DNA of 64,000 nt, taken from contig JAMHWD010000011.1 of the NCBI GenBank assembly GCA_035911135.1, positions 1 through 64,000 of the forward strand, in the 5' to 3' direction. The notes beneath the pieces were generated by a model. That model worked only from the letters and a program-made list of their open reading frames with translations. It had not been told where the DNA came from and did not search any database. Shown piece after piece: positions 9,429 to 18,117 of this stretch (within the stretch, counting starts at the first letter, position 1; every line of letters begins with the position of its first letter). A program made the position numbers and the translations under genes. This DNA comes from JAMHWD01 sp035911135 (lineage in GTDB: Bacteria; Pseudomonadota; Alphaproteobacteria; Micavibrionales; Micavibrionaceae).

Positions 9429-10148
9429 TCAAAGGCGATAATAATCGCGTAACGCCTCAATCATGCTTTCTCCTGTGGGCCGGGCCGCCACAATCACATT
9501 ATGTGCCCCCCGTAGGCGTACGCTTTGTGCAACGGCATTACTGATACAAAAAAAAGGCTTGTTTGACAAGCAATCTTGCAGATTTTCCTGCTGCATTAAT
9601 TTCATAAACTCATCAGCCGTACGTGCCGAAAAAATTGTCACCGCATCCACGGCCTTATGCCGGATCGCTTCCAAGGCATCGGGCACAAGACTAAGAGCCG
9701 GGTCAGCGCGGTAAACAATCAGTCGTCCTGCCTTGAATCCGGCATTTATAAAAGCCTCATCCAGCGCAAGCGCCGCATCATTACCCCTGATATGGTAAAA
9801 ATAAGGCGCTGACTCCGGCGTATAATGTTGCAGGCAATAATTCAGTATATCATGAGCCGACCCGCCCGGAATAGCCATAACATCAAATCCGGCCATTCTG
9901 GCAGCCGCTGCCGTCACATCTCCCACGCAAATCGCCTTCGCTTGGTTTATGGTATCCGGCATAAAACGTACAGCTGCGGCGCTGGTAAATATCAGCATCA
10001 CATTTTCAGGAAGGTGATCTGGCTTGACAGGTACAGGGGTCAATGTAAAAAGAGGCGCGTGAAGAGCATCCATGCCAGCTGCACGAAGTTCTCCGACAAA
10101 TTTTTGGCCTTCCTCCCAAGGTCTTGTTACCAGAATAACAGGGGACAT
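9429..10148 (-). CDS. hemD: Uroporphyrinogen-III synthase
   Basis: 239 aa. Starts VILVTRPWEEGQKFVGELR, the typical HemD N-terminus, with LIFTSAAAVRFM and AVTIFSARTADEFM in the two bilobal domains, and ends ATGESMIEAL. It cyclises hydroxymethylbilane with inversion of ring D to give uroporphyrinogen III. I chose ATG 10148 with GGAAGG about 8 nt upstream; an in-frame TTG at 10154 is less likely. It starts 3 bp after the hemC stop codon, so the two are coupled. Confidence 0.92.
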   Translation of the reverse strand: MSPVILVTRPWEEGQKFVGELRAAGMDALHAPLFTLTPVPVKPDHLPENVMLIFTSAAAVRFMPDTINQAKAICVGDVTAAAARMAGFDVMAIPGGSAHDILNYCLQHYTPESAPYFYHIRGNDAALALDEAFINAGFKAGRLIVYRADPALSLVPDALEAIRHKAVDAVTIFSARTADEFMKLMQQENLQDCLSNKPFFCISNAVAQSVRLRGAHNVIVAARPTGESMIEALRDYYRL

Positions 10149-10150
10149 CC

Positions 10151-11125
10151 TCAAATGCCTTCCACTTTGCCTTGCCCAAAAATCAACGCGTACAGATCAG
10201 ATGGTATATTATTTTTCAATGCGTTAGCATGACTATGTCCAATTTTAGCCAATTCTAAAACCGGTGAATTTCCGATTATATGACGCGCCTTGAACTGATG
10301 CGCTCCATCTGGCGACACTACTGCCATCTCCAGTTCATATCCATCCTTCAAATCCTTGGCATAGGCCCCGATCGGCGTTCGACAGGACCCATCCAAAGCC
10401 GCCAATACCGCACGCTCTATCGTTACGGCCTGCACGGTTGGCAGATCTGATATTTGGCTAAAAACAGATAATTTATTCTGATCAATTTCTCTAATTTCAA
10501 TGCCCACAGCGCCCTGACCGGCAGATGGCAGCATCTCATCCGCCGGGATAAGGGTGCGAATCTCATTCTCGATCCCCAATCGCTTTAACCCTGCGGCGGC
10601 AAGGATAGTGGCCTGTACCTGTCCGGCCTTTAATTTCTCCAGACGCGTATGAACATTCCCGCGCAGGCCGGTTATCTGCAAATCAGGACGTACAGCCTTC
10701 AGGAATGCCCCGCGCCGGACGCTGGATGTGCCCACAACACACCCCGGCGGCAGATCATGCAAGGAATGGACTTCTGGTAAATCAGGCGAAACGATAAGAG
10801 CATCCAGAGGCGTCTCACGCTTCATCATCCACGGGATAACCAGCCCATCCGGCCCCGCCGTTTCCATGTCTTTCATGGAATGAACAGCAGCATCAATCTC
10901 GCCCGCTAGTAATGCGGCCTGAATTTCCTTGGCGAACAGGGCCTTACCGCCCTGCGCGGCATCCAGAGGCTTTTCACCCTGTGCCGGGGTCCAATCGCCC
11001 GACGTCGTGATGGGGATAATTTCGACATCCAGCCCCGCATCCGCTTCCATCAGCGCCGCGCGCACCATATTGGCCTGATAGAGGGCAAGCGGGGAGCCGC
11101 GGGTTCCGAGCCGGATTCTTTGCAT
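10151..11125 (-). CDS. hemC: Hydroxymethylbilane synthase (porphobilinogen deaminase)
   Basis: 324 aa. Starts MQRIRLGTRGSPLALYQANM, the family N-terminus. The dipyrromethane cofactor cysteine lies in ALDGSCRTPIGAYA near residue 247. DAAVHSMKDMET and CVVGTSSVRRGAFL are further signature segments. It joins four porphobilinogen units into hydroxymethylbilane. The reading frame continues 19 codons further upstream into the tsaD promoter region, but the family starts at the chosen ATG. It diverges from tsaD, a conserved arrangement in this class, and leads the operon hemC-hemD-mic60-hemY. Confidence 0.96.
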   Translation of the reverse strand: MQRIRLGTRGSPLALYQANMVRAALMEADAGLDVEIIPITTSGDWTPAQGEKPLDAAQGGKALFAKEIQAALLAGEIDAAVHSMKDMETAGPDGLVIPWMMKRETPLDALIVSPDLPEVHSLHDLPPGCVVGTSSVRRGAFLKAVRPDLQITGLRGNVHTRLEKLKAGQVQATILAAAGLKRLGIENEIRTLIPADEMLPSAGQGAVGIEIREIDQNKLSVFSQISDLPTVQAVTIERAVLAALDGSCRTPIGAYAKDLKDGYELEMAVVSPDGAHQFKARHIIGNSPVLELAKIGHSHANALKNNIPSDLYALIFGQGKVEGI

Positions 11126-11161
11126 TTGACAAGACCTTATCCCTTGGGGGATAGCTTTAGA

Positions 11162-12259
11162 ATGAATTCTGGCAATACTCATATCAGGATACTGGGCATT
11201 GAGACAAGCTGCGATGAAACATCAGCCAGCGTTGTCTGCGCTGAAAAGGGTATCCTGTCCAACCTTGTCCTCAGCCAGCTCAAGGAACACAAGGCCTTTG
11301 GAGGCGTGGTTCCGGAAATTGCCGCCCGCGCCCATCTGGATCATCTGGATACGTTAATCCGCGGCGCCATGGAGGAATCCGGCCTGTCTTTTCCTGAACT
11401 CTCCGGCGTGGCCGCCACTTGCGGCCCCGGCCTGATCGGCGGGGTGATGATTGGCATGATTGCCGGCAAGGCGATTGCCGCATCCCATAACCTGCCCTTT
11501 ATTGGTGTTAATCATCTGGAAGGCCATGCCCTGACGCCGCGCCTGACCGACAAGATCGCATTTCCCTATCTGTTGCTGCTGATATCGGGCGGGCATACGC
11601 AAATTCTGGTGGCCGAAGATGTCGGCCGTTACCGGCGCTGGGGCACGACCTTGGATGATGCGGCCGGAGAATGTTTTGATAAATCTGCCAAATTGTTGGG
11701 CCTTGGCTATCCGGGCGGGCCGATGCTTCAGGCGCTGGCCGCTGAATGCACCGATATAAAAGCCGCGCAACAACGATTCCCGCTGCCCTTGCCCATGGTC
11801 GGACGCAAGGATTGCGATTTCTCCTTCTCAGGGCTCAAAACCGCTATGCGTAATCATATTGAGGCTCTGCCTGCAGGTATTATTACCCGAAAAGACGGCG
11901 CGGATCTGGCCGCATCCTTCCAAAATGCCATGGCTAAAATTCTGAGTGATCGCTGCCTTAAAGCTTTGGAGCGCTTTAAAGCAGAATATAAGAGCCCTGC
12001 CCCAACGCTGGTTGTCTCCGGCGGTGTGGCGGCGAATACTGAAATTCGCGCTGCGCTGGAAAATCTATGCCATGCACAGCAAGCCCGGTTTTATGCGCCG
12101 CCGCTTTCGCTTTGCTCCGATAATGCGGCCATGATCGCCTGGGCAGGATTGGAGCGTTTCCAAAAGGGTCTGATTGATCCCCTTGATTTCAAGGCAAGAC
12201 CGCGCTGGCCTCTTGACCCTGATGCCCCCTTAAGTCATGGTGCAGGTGTAAAGGCATAA
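11162..12259 (+). CDS. tsaD: tRNA N6-threonylcarbamoyladenosine transferase subunit TsaD
   Basis: 365 aa. ILGIETSCDETSASVV is the ASKHA-fold start. HLEGH near residues 117-121 supplies the metal-binding histidines, and LLLISGGHTQILVAED, GEAFDK-like GECFDKSAKLLGLGYPGGP and VSGGVAANTEIR are family blocks. With TsaB/E it places threonylcarbamoyl on A37 of ANN-reading tRNAs. I chose ATG 11162 because the family starts at about this point; an upstream ATG at 11120 would overlap hemC. It is followed by gpsA after 17 bp. Confidence 0.96.
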   Translation: MNSGNTHIRILGIETSCDETSASVVCAEKGILSNLVLSQLKEHKAFGGVVPEIAARAHLDHLDTLIRGAMEESGLSFPELSGVAATCGPGLIGGVMIGMIAGKAIAASHNLPFIGVNHLEGHALTPRLTDKIAFPYLLLLISGGHTQILVAEDVGRYRRWGTTLDDAAGECFDKSAKLLGLGYPGGPMLQALAAECTDIKAAQQRFPLPLPMVGRKDCDFSFSGLKTAMRNHIEALPAGIITRKDGADLAASFQNAMAKILSDRCLKALERFKAEYKSPAPTLVVSGGVAANTEIRAALENLCHAQQARFYAPPLSLCSDNAAMIAWAGLERFQKGLIDPLDFKARPRWPLDPDAPLSHGAGVKA

Positions 12260-12276
12260 GGGCGGCTTGTTTCTCC

Positions 12277-13287
12277 ATGTACTCACCATTTTCATCTATC
12301 GGCGTAATTGGCGGCGGCGCTTGGGGAACGGCGCTGGCGCAGGTTTATGCCGCAGCCGGGCGCGATACGGTAATCTGGGCGCGCGAGGCAGAGGTTATTG
12401 AATCTATCAATACAGCCCATGAAAATATTCCCTTCCTGCCAGGCGTAAAATTATCCCCCGCACTTAAGGCAACCGCCGACATGGCGGATATTATTACCAA
12501 GGATATTATCCTGCTGGTATCCCCGGCGCAGTTTGTGCGCGCCACGCTGGAAGGGATCAAAGATCAAATCAAACCCGGCCAGCCCATTGTTATCTGCGCC
12601 AAGGGGATTGAGATTGCCTCGGGCGAATTGCTATCTGCCATCGCCCAATCCATCTGCCCGCAAGCCCTTATTGCCGTTCTCACGGGACCGACATTTGCCG
12701 CCGAGATTGTGCGTGGCCTGCCCGCCGCGGTGACGCTGGCAGCAGAGAATAAGAAAGATGCCGTGGCGCTGCAAAATGCGCTGGGCCTGCCCACATTTCG
12801 TCCCTATGCCACGACCGATATGCCCGGCACGCAATTAGGCGGCGCGATCAAGAATGTCATAGCCATTGCCTGCGGCATTACGGCGGGGCTCAAGCTTGGC
12901 GAGAGCGCACGATCGGCGCTCATGACACGCGGCCTTGCTGAAACGGCCCGGCTGGCCGAGGCCATGGGCGGGCGGCGCGAGACCTTGCTGGGCCTTTGCG
13001 GCATCGGCGATCTGACGCTTACTTGTTCCTCGATGCAATCGCGCAATTTCTCGTTGGGCGCTGCGCTGGGCGAAGGCAAGACCATGGGCGAAATACTGGG
13101 CGCGAGAACTGCAGTCACCGAAGGCGTTTACACCGCGCGCGCCGCCGCCGCGCTGGCTGAAAAATTCAAAATCGACATGCCGGTCTGCCAGACGATGGCC
13201 TTGATTGTTGATGAAAAAATATCAATCCCCGAGGCCATGAACATGATCCTGAACCGCCCCTTCAACGCCGAGGCCGGGGATGAGTAA
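12277..13287 (+). CDS. gpsA: NAD(P)H-dependent glycerol-3-phosphate dehydrogenase
   Basis: 336 aa. IGVIGGGAWGTALAQVYA is the Rossmann dinucleotide loop. AVLTGPTFAAEIVRGLPAAV, LGGAIKNVIAIACGI (catalytic lysine) and GLCGIGDLTLTCSS are family signatures. It reduces dihydroxyacetone phosphate to glycerol-3-phosphate for phospholipid synthesis. It sits between tsaD and an EVE-domain gene and overlaps the latter by 8 bp, as in many alphaproteobacteria. Confidence 0.96.
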   Translation: MYSPFSSIGVIGGGAWGTALAQVYAAAGRDTVIWAREAEVIESINTAHENIPFLPGVKLSPALKATADMADIITKDIILLVSPAQFVRATLEGIKDQIKPGQPIVICAKGIEIASGELLSAIAQSICPQALIAVLTGPTFAAEIVRGLPAAVTLAAENKKDAVALQNALGLPTFRPYATTDMPGTQLGGAIKNVIAIACGITAGLKLGESARSALMTRGLAETARLAEAMGGRRETLLGLCGIGDLTLTCSSMQSRNFSLGAALGEGKTMGEILGARTAVTEGVYTARAAAALAEKFKIDMPVCQTMALIVDEKISIPEAMNMILNRPFNAEAGDE

Positions 13288-13711
13288 ATCCCGCCAGTAC
13301 TGGCTCATGAAATCCGAGCCCGATGCCTGGAGCTGGGAACAACAGGTCAAAAAAGGCATTGAGAGCTGGAACGGCGTACGCAATTATCAGGCCGCCAATA
13401 ACATGAAATCCATGAATCTGGGCGATCTGTGTTTTTTCTATCATTCCAATGAAGGACGTGAGATTGTCGGCATCGTTGAAGTTGCCAAGCTTTACTACCC
13501 TGACCCCACCGATGAAACCGGACGTTTCGGCATGGTGGATGTCAAAACCGTAATGCCTCTGAAAACCCCCGTCACATTGGCCACGATGAAAGCCCATCCT
13601 GATTTGCAGAATATGGCCCTGATCCGCCAATCACGTCTTTCCGTATGCCCCGTTGCCAAGGATGAATGGACAATCATCTGCAAACTGGGCGGAGTGCCCG
13701 CAAAACCATGA
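13280..13711 (+). CDS. EVE domain-containing protein
   Basis: 143 aa, a single EVE domain. YWLMKSEPDAWSWEQQV is the signature start, WNGVRNYQAANNMKSM contains the conserved WxGVRNxQA pattern, and LCFFYHSNEGREIVGIVEV completes the PUA-like barrel. EVE domains bind modified bases in nucleic acids; the native ligand of this group is not established. The gene overlaps gpsA and is coupled to the next gene by ATGA. Confidence 0.93.
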   Translation: MSKSRQYWLMKSEPDAWSWEQQVKKGIESWNGVRNYQAANNMKSMNLGDLCFFYHSNEGREIVGIVEVAKLYYPDPTDETGRFGMVDVKTVMPLKTPVTLATMKAHPDLQNMALIRQSRLSVCPVAKDEWTIICKLGGVPAKP

Positions 13712-14607
13712 ATGCCACATCCCAGAATATCTCTATGCGCGATGCCTTGCTGGCGCTGGCTGTTATCGCCTCATGGGGTTTTAACATCGCGATTATCCGC
13801 ATTGGCGCGTTGGAAATGCCGCCATTGTTTTTGCTCTCGATGCGGTTTTTCTTATGCATCCTGATTTTTGCGCCCTTTGCCAAACGCGTGGATGCGGCAA
13901 TGGTAAAAAACGTGATTATCTATGCCTCGCTTTATGTAGTGGCGCATCTGGGGCTTTTGTTCATGGGCGCGCAATATATCAGTGCCTCGCTGGTAGGGCT
14001 GATCCTGCAAATGGGGCCGGCCTTTGCCCTGATACTGGGTTTTTGGTTTCACAATGAACGTTTCGGCCTGAAAACCACGATCGGGATCATCCTGTCCTTT
14101 ATCGGCGTGTTTATGATCTTGTATCAACCCGGCGCGCATTTCTCGATTTTTGGCGCGATTCTAATCCTGCTTTCGGCATTTTGCTGGGTTGCCGGGTCCT
14201 TAAGAATGCGTCAGGTACAAAATCTTGATCTGGCAACCATGACCTTCATCAGCCATGTATTTGCGGCCCCAATTATCCTGATCCTTTCTTTCCTACTGGA
14301 AGATGGGCAAATAGAATCCATCAGCACAGCAAACTGGAACTGGGTGGGATTTATCCTGATCTATCAGGTATTGGCCATGAGTTACGCCCTTTATTTGTGG
14401 AAAGAGCTGATGCGCCGTAATCCTGTGCATCAACTAACCGGCTTTTTGGTGATGCAGCCCTTGTTTGTAGTGCTGTTTGGCGCGGCATTGCTGGGTGAGA
14501 TGCTCAATACCCATGAGATCATGGGCGGGGCGGTATTGCTGGCCGGGGTTGTGATTATCGTTGTCCGCAAGATGCAAAAGAAACAGGTCTTGACCGAAGA
14601 CCTATAG
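13708..14607 (+). CDS. EamA/DMT family transporter
   Basis: 299 aa with ten predicted hydrophobic segments in two similar halves (first ALLALAVIASWGFNIAIIRI, second half from about residue 150). The short N-terminal helix-1 pattern WGFNIAIIRIG resembles the amino-acid-exporter side of the drug/metabolite transporter superfamily (EamA/YdcZ-like). Substrate unknown. Start chosen at ATG 13708, which overlaps the EVE stop as ATGA. It is last in the tsaD operon and converges with uppP, with a 6-bp tail overlap. Confidence 0.88.
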   Translation: MNATSQNISMRDALLALAVIASWGFNIAIIRIGALEMPPLFLLSMRFFLCILIFAPFAKRVDAAMVKNVIIYASLYVVAHLGLLFMGAQYISASLVGLILQMGPAFALILGFWFHNERFGLKTTIGIILSFIGVFMILYQPGAHFSIFGAILILLSAFCWVAGSLRMRQVQNLDLATMTFISHVFAAPIILILSFLLEDGQIESISTANWNWVGFILIYQVLAMSYALYLWKELMRRNPVHQLTGFLVMQPLFVVLFGAALLGEMLNTHEIMGGAVLLAGVVIIVVRKMQKKQVLTEDL

Positions 14608-15399
14608 CGCCATCACCAAAAGCCCCGCGCCAATCACGATGCGGTAGATGGCAAAGGGAAAAAATCCGTATCTGGCAATAATAGAGAGCGCAAATTTTAT
14701 CACCACGATCGCTGTCACAAAGGCCGCGACAAAACCGGCGGCCAGAATGCCAAAACCATCTACGGCCGTAATATCGCCCCAGCTTTTATAGGTGTCATAG
14801 GTCACAGCCGCAAACATCACCGGAACCGCCAGCAGGAAGGAAAGCTCGGCCGCCGCCTTGCGTGAGAGCCCCATAGCCAGCCCGCCGATAATGCTTGCCC
14901 CCGAACGCGAAACGCCGGGGATCAAGGCCATGGCCTGAAAGCATCCGACAATGGCGGCGGTTTTTAAAGGAATTGATTGCGGGTCTTCCGTGATGGCCTT
15001 GCGCGGCAAGCGCTCGAAAGCGATCATCACAACACCCCCGATAATCAGCGCCAGCGCAATAATAAAGGTCGAATCATAAATGGTGTTTTTAATGAAATCA
15101 CGGGCAAAAAATCCAGCCAACAGCGCCGGGATGGTTGCCACGATCAGGATATACAGGAAATGCCGCGCTTTCGCATCGAATGGCCAGGCAAGCGCCATAT
15201 TGATGAACCGGGCGCGGTATAAAAAGACCACCGCCAATATTGCGCCCAGCTGTATGAATATCTCAAAGACATGGCCGGGCGGGCCTTGGAAATCAATCAG
15301 ATCCCCGACAACCAGCAAATGCGCCGTAGAGGATACAGGCAGAAATTCCGTCAAGCCTTCCAATATGCCGAGAAAAATAGCCTTGAAAAGCTGTTCCAT
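14602..15399 (-). CDS. uppP: Undecaprenyl-diphosphatase (BacA/UppP)
   Basis: 265 aa, integral membrane. FLGILEGLTEFLPVSSTAHL near the N-terminus and IPGVSRSGASIIGGLAMGL near residues 155-172 are the two active-site motifs of UppP (the E/S/H and the SRSG loops). It recycles undecaprenyl pyrophosphate for peptidoglycan and surface polysaccharide synthesis. The DedA-family gene lies 18 bp upstream on the same strand, a sensible partner, since some DedA proteins are undecaprenyl phosphate flippases. Confidence 0.95.
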   Translation of the reverse strand: MEQLFKAIFLGILEGLTEFLPVSSTAHLLVVGDLIDFQGPPGHVFEIFIQLGAILAVVFLYRARFINMALAWPFDAKARHFLYILIVATIPALLAGFFARDFIKNTIYDSTFIIALALIIGGVVMIAFERLPRKAITEDPQSIPLKTAAIVGCFQAMALIPGVSRSGASIIGGLAMGLSRKAAAELSFLLAVPVMFAAVTYDTYKSWGDITAVDGFGILAAGFVAAFVTAIVVIKFALSIIARYGFFPFAIYRIVIGAGLLVMAL

Positions 15400-15417
15400 A
15401 AATCACGGCGCCAAGAA

Positions 15418-16044
15418 TTAAGGGGAAGAAGGAGGCTGCTGGTCCGTCGATGTATTTTTATGCAGGCGGTGCAAAATCATTGGCACAACCAGCAAAGTCA
15501 ATATCACGGCCGCCAGCGGGAACAGGCTGATCATTTTCAGATCATCAATCGGGATCATCTTGCCAAGCACATAACCGATAATCGGCAACACAACGCCCCA
15601 GGCAAAGGCACCAATCACGTTGTAAAGCATGAAACGGCTGTATTTCATATCAATCACACCCGCCACGAAACATACGCAGGCACGCAAGGGCAGGAAACGG
15701 GCCAATAAAAGAGAAATCTCGCCGTATTTATTGTAGAAATCCTTGGTTTTTTCGAGATGTTCTTTTTTGATGTAGCGGTTTTCCTGACCGTTATAGAGGA
15801 TTTTCTTACCAATTTTATGGCCCAGAAAATAACCCAGCATATAACCAAATATCGCCGTTATAAACCCGCCCACGACAAGGATCTCGATCTCCAATATGCC
15901 TTGCGCGGCAAGAAAACCCGCCGTCAAAAGCAATGTATCACCCGGCAAAAAGAACAGGATTGGAACGCCGTTCTCCAGCAGGATCGTGGTAAATACCCCG
16001 ACATAGCTTGCGGATTTGATAAAGGCAACGACATCAAAGGCCAT
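15418..16044 (-). CDS. DedA family membrane protein
   Basis: 208 aa. The N-terminal pattern LLENGVPILFFLPGDTLLLTAG is the E/F-PGD signature of DedA/SNARE-associated proteins. FGYMLGYFLGHKIG and KYGEISLLLARFLPLRACVCFVAGV are the other conserved blocks (the G-x-x-x-RF-P-x-R motif). DedA proteins are proposed lipid scramblases, including for undecaprenyl phosphate. It is co-directional with uppP, 18 bp away, and downstream of terC. Confidence 0.92.
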   Translation of the reverse strand: MAFDVVAFIKSASYVGVFTTILLENGVPILFFLPGDTLLLTAGFLAAQGILEIEILVVGGFITAIFGYMLGYFLGHKIGKKILYNGQENRYIKKEHLEKTKDFYNKYGEISLLLARFLPLRACVCFVAGVIDMKYSRFMLYNVIGAFAWGVVLPIIGYVLGKMIPIDDLKMISLFPLAAVILTLLVVPMILHRLHKNTSTDQQPPSSP

Positions 16045-16067
16045 GGGATGATTTCCTTGAGCTTGAT

Positions 16068-17075
16068 TTAATGGGTAATAGCAGAGCCGTTTTGCTTCTC
16101 ATCGCGTGCGGTCTTCCATAAGGAAAACACAACCCCCACCGCAATAATCCCTACGGTAATCGAGAGAGAAAGCATTGGCGGGAATTTTGCGATATCCAGC
16201 ATATCGGTCACAAAAATCTTCGAACCGATAAAGATCAGCACGATCGAAAGCGCATATTTCAGATAATGGAATCGGTTGATCATCGCCGCCAGCATGAAAT
16301 ACAGCGCCCGAAGGCCCAAAATCGCGAAAATATTGCTGGTATAAACGATATAAGGATCCGTGGTGATCGCAAAAATCGCCGGGATGGAATCAACGGCAAA
16401 AATAACATCGGCAATCTCGATCATCACCAGCGCCACCAGAAGCGGCGTCAAATAAAGTTTCTCCTTACCTGTTTTCTGGCTGTCCTGACGCACGAAAAAT
16501 TTATGACCGTGCAGTTCATTTGTAATCCGGAAATGCTTTTTCATGAATTTCAGGACAAAATTATTGCCGATATCATGTTCCTTATCCGCGGAAACCAGCA
16601 TCTTGATCCCGGTAAAGACCAGGAAGGCCGCGAAGATATAAAGAATCCATTCAAATTCATGGACGATCGCCGCGCCGAATCCGATCATGATCCCGCGCAG
16701 GACTATCACTCCCAAAATCCCCCAGAACAGCACGCGGTGCTGATAAAGGCGCGGTATGTGAAAATAGGCAAAAATCATGGCGATAACAAAGATGTTATCC
16801 AGCGCCAGCGTCTTTTCGACAATAAAGCCGGTGAAATATTCCATGGCCTTCATCTCGCCAAGGCTGTACCAGATCCACCCGCCAAAGAGCAGGCCGATGG
16901 TAATATAGAAGGTCGAGAGCTTGATGCTCTCCTTGACCTCGATCTCATGGTCTTTTTTATTCAAAACCCCAAGGTCCAGAACGATCAGGATCAGCACAAG
17001 CGATAAAAAGCTCAGCCACATCCATAGGGGTTTATCCAGGAAGTTATCCGATAATGAGGGTAGAATATCTAGCAT
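16068..17075 (-). CDS. TerC/Alx family integral membrane protein
   Basis: 335 aa with nine or so membrane segments. EKTLALDNIFVIAMIFAYF and EIADVIFAVDSIPAIFAIT carry the two conserved acidic motifs of the TerC family. Family members such as Alx and MeeF/MeeY export manganese or supply metal to exported proteins. ATG 17075 has a GGGG-type SD 5 nt upstream; a TTG start at 17090 is possible. A promoter and a structured leader lie upstream (see separate entries), suggesting metal- or pH-dependent regulation, which is inference. Confidence 0.92.
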   Translation of the reverse strand: MLDILPSLSDNFLDKPLWMWLSFLSLVLILIVLDLGVLNKKDHEIEVKESIKLSTFYITIGLLFGGWIWYSLGEMKAMEYFTGFIVEKTLALDNIFVIAMIFAYFHIPRLYQHRVLFWGILGVIVLRGIMIGFGAAIVHEFEWILYIFAAFLVFTGIKMLVSADKEHDIGNNFVLKFMKKHFRITNELHGHKFFVRQDSQKTGKEKLYLTPLLVALVMIEIADVIFAVDSIPAIFAITTDPYIVYTSNIFAILGLRALYFMLAAMINRFHYLKYALSIVLIFIGSKIFVTDMLDIAKFPPMLSLSITVGIIAVGVVFSLWKTARDEKQNGSAITH

Positions 17076-17174
17076 GAAAACCCCAGCCAAGGCTGTCGCT
17101 CGGTATCTGTAAATTCAGGCGAGCGGTACCGACATCACATCAGGGGGCTCTGATGCCAGAGGGGCCCGGTACTT
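17076..17174 (-). ncRNA. Candidate structured 5' leader of terC
   Basis: About 99 nt of leader between the predicted transcription start and the terC ATG. Read on the minus strand, GUACCG (17172-17167) pairs with CGGUAC (17131-17126). Inside, CUCUG/CAGAG (17161-17157 with 17152-17148) competes with CAUCAG/CUGAUG (17155-17150 with 17143-17138) for the same bases. CGCUCG/CGAGCG (17125-17120 with 17102-17097) forms a third stem. A last small stem, CAGCC/GGCUG, ends beside the SD. TerC-family genes often follow yybP-ykoY manganese riboswitches, but I do not see that family's conserved core, so this is an unassigned leader. Confidence 0.5.
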
Positions 17175-17180
17175 AATTTC

Positions 17181-17209
17181 ATGATATGGTATTTTTTTTT
17201 GCAAATCAA
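17181..17209 (-). promoter_or_regulatory. Sigma-70-type promoter for terC
   Basis: On the minus strand, TTGATT (17209-17204) and TATCAT (17186-17181) are separated by exactly 17 nt containing a run of nine A. The predicted start, near 17174, is immediately before the first stem of the leader. Confidence 0.6.
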
Positions 17210-17219
17210 TCGCCAGCAT

Positions 17220-18077
17220 TCATGGCATACCAAATTCCGGTTCGGATGTCGGTCTTGCCGCATCTGGAATGCCGAAACCGCGCTGGCCAGTATTAAAGGA
17301 TGTCATGGGACAATCCACTGAATTTCCGGCCTGATCACGCCAATCTGCCTTCGCCGCATCATTTAGAAAAATAGGCATGATATGCGTCTTATAGAAAACA
17401 AATCCGCCATTTGTCTGATACTCGCTCAGGCTCGGCATAGGCATGCCATCTTGAAATAGACGGCGCGAGACCGGTTTTTCATCCAGCGCCTCAAACCATT
17501 CATGCGCCTCATAGGCGCGCATGATTTTCGGCAAGGCAGGATCAATCTCATCCAAATCCGCGCCGGCGATGTGATTAAGCAAAAATAGCGCATGCGTCCA
17601 GCAATTCATCCGCGTAAAGGGAATGTCCTGAGCCTGCGCCCGGCGCGAGGATTCTTTTACGCTGGGATCATATTGCGGATAATGGTCCAGCTTGACCTGC
17701 TGCTCGGGCGTGATGTCTATTTCCTGCCCCAGAAAATCAACAGGCGGCCTGCCGGCGCGCTCGAATTGCGGATTGATGGACATATCAGCGCTGAAATAAT
17801 AGGGATGCATCCCTGCGCCATCCCCAAAATCGCCCATCATGCGCCCCTGGTCATGAAGATCGAAAATAGCCTGTGTAGCATTCTTTGTTATGGGCACGAT
17901 CAGCGTGCTGCCGGATATGTCGTCCTTTTTAGGACGCTCAATCACCATCATATCGGCGGCGGTGCGTTCCGGCAGGTCATATTTAATATACCGGCCCTGC
18001 GGCCCGCGCTGCACGAACATCGCGCAGGAACAATCCGCATCATTCACAAGGATCGTAAAATAATTCATGGGCCTCAT
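17220..18077 (-). CDS. Hypothetical protein, 285 aa
   Basis: A soluble protein without signal peptide or membrane helix. It has several Cys near the N-terminus (DADCSCAMF), aromatic-rich segments (GMHPYYFSADMSINPQFERA), a central helical MNCWTHALFLLNHIAGADLDEI and a C-terminal GGFVFYKTHIMPIFLNDA. I do not recognise the family. It is transcribed divergently from miaA across a 40-bp gap. ATG 18068 is an alternative start. No neighbour suggests a role. Confidence 0.65.
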   Translation of the reverse strand: MRPMNYFTILVNDADCSCAMFVQRGPQGRYIKYDLPERTAADMMVIERPKKDDISGSTLIVPITKNATQAIFDLHDQGRMMGDFGDGAGMHPYYFSADMSINPQFERAGRPPVDFLGQEIDITPEQQVKLDHYPQYDPSVKESSRRAQAQDIPFTRMNCWTHALFLLNHIAGADLDEIDPALPKIMRAYEAHEWFEALDEKPVSRRLFQDGMPMPSLSEYQTNGGFVFYKTHIMPIFLNDAAKADWRDQAGNSVDCPMTSFNTGQRGFGIPDAARPTSEPEFGMP

Positions 18078-18117
18078 TTTACTGTACAGTTTCTTAAAAG
18101 GATCATAACATACTAAT

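Noticed and set aside
11126..11154. TTGACA followed by GGATAG as a tsaD promoter giving a leaderless transcript
   Set aside because: The -35 is good but the -10 is poor and overlaps the hemC start region; too weak to list as a feature.
16266..17006. 246-codon plus-strand open frame opposite terC
   Set aside because: Antisense to conserved TerC helices; extremely Asp/Gln/His/Arg-rich with no domain.
17076..17174. Canonical yybP-ykoY manganese riboswitch
   Set aside because: The position fits, but the conserved GGGGAGUA-type core is not visible, so I list the leader as unassigned.
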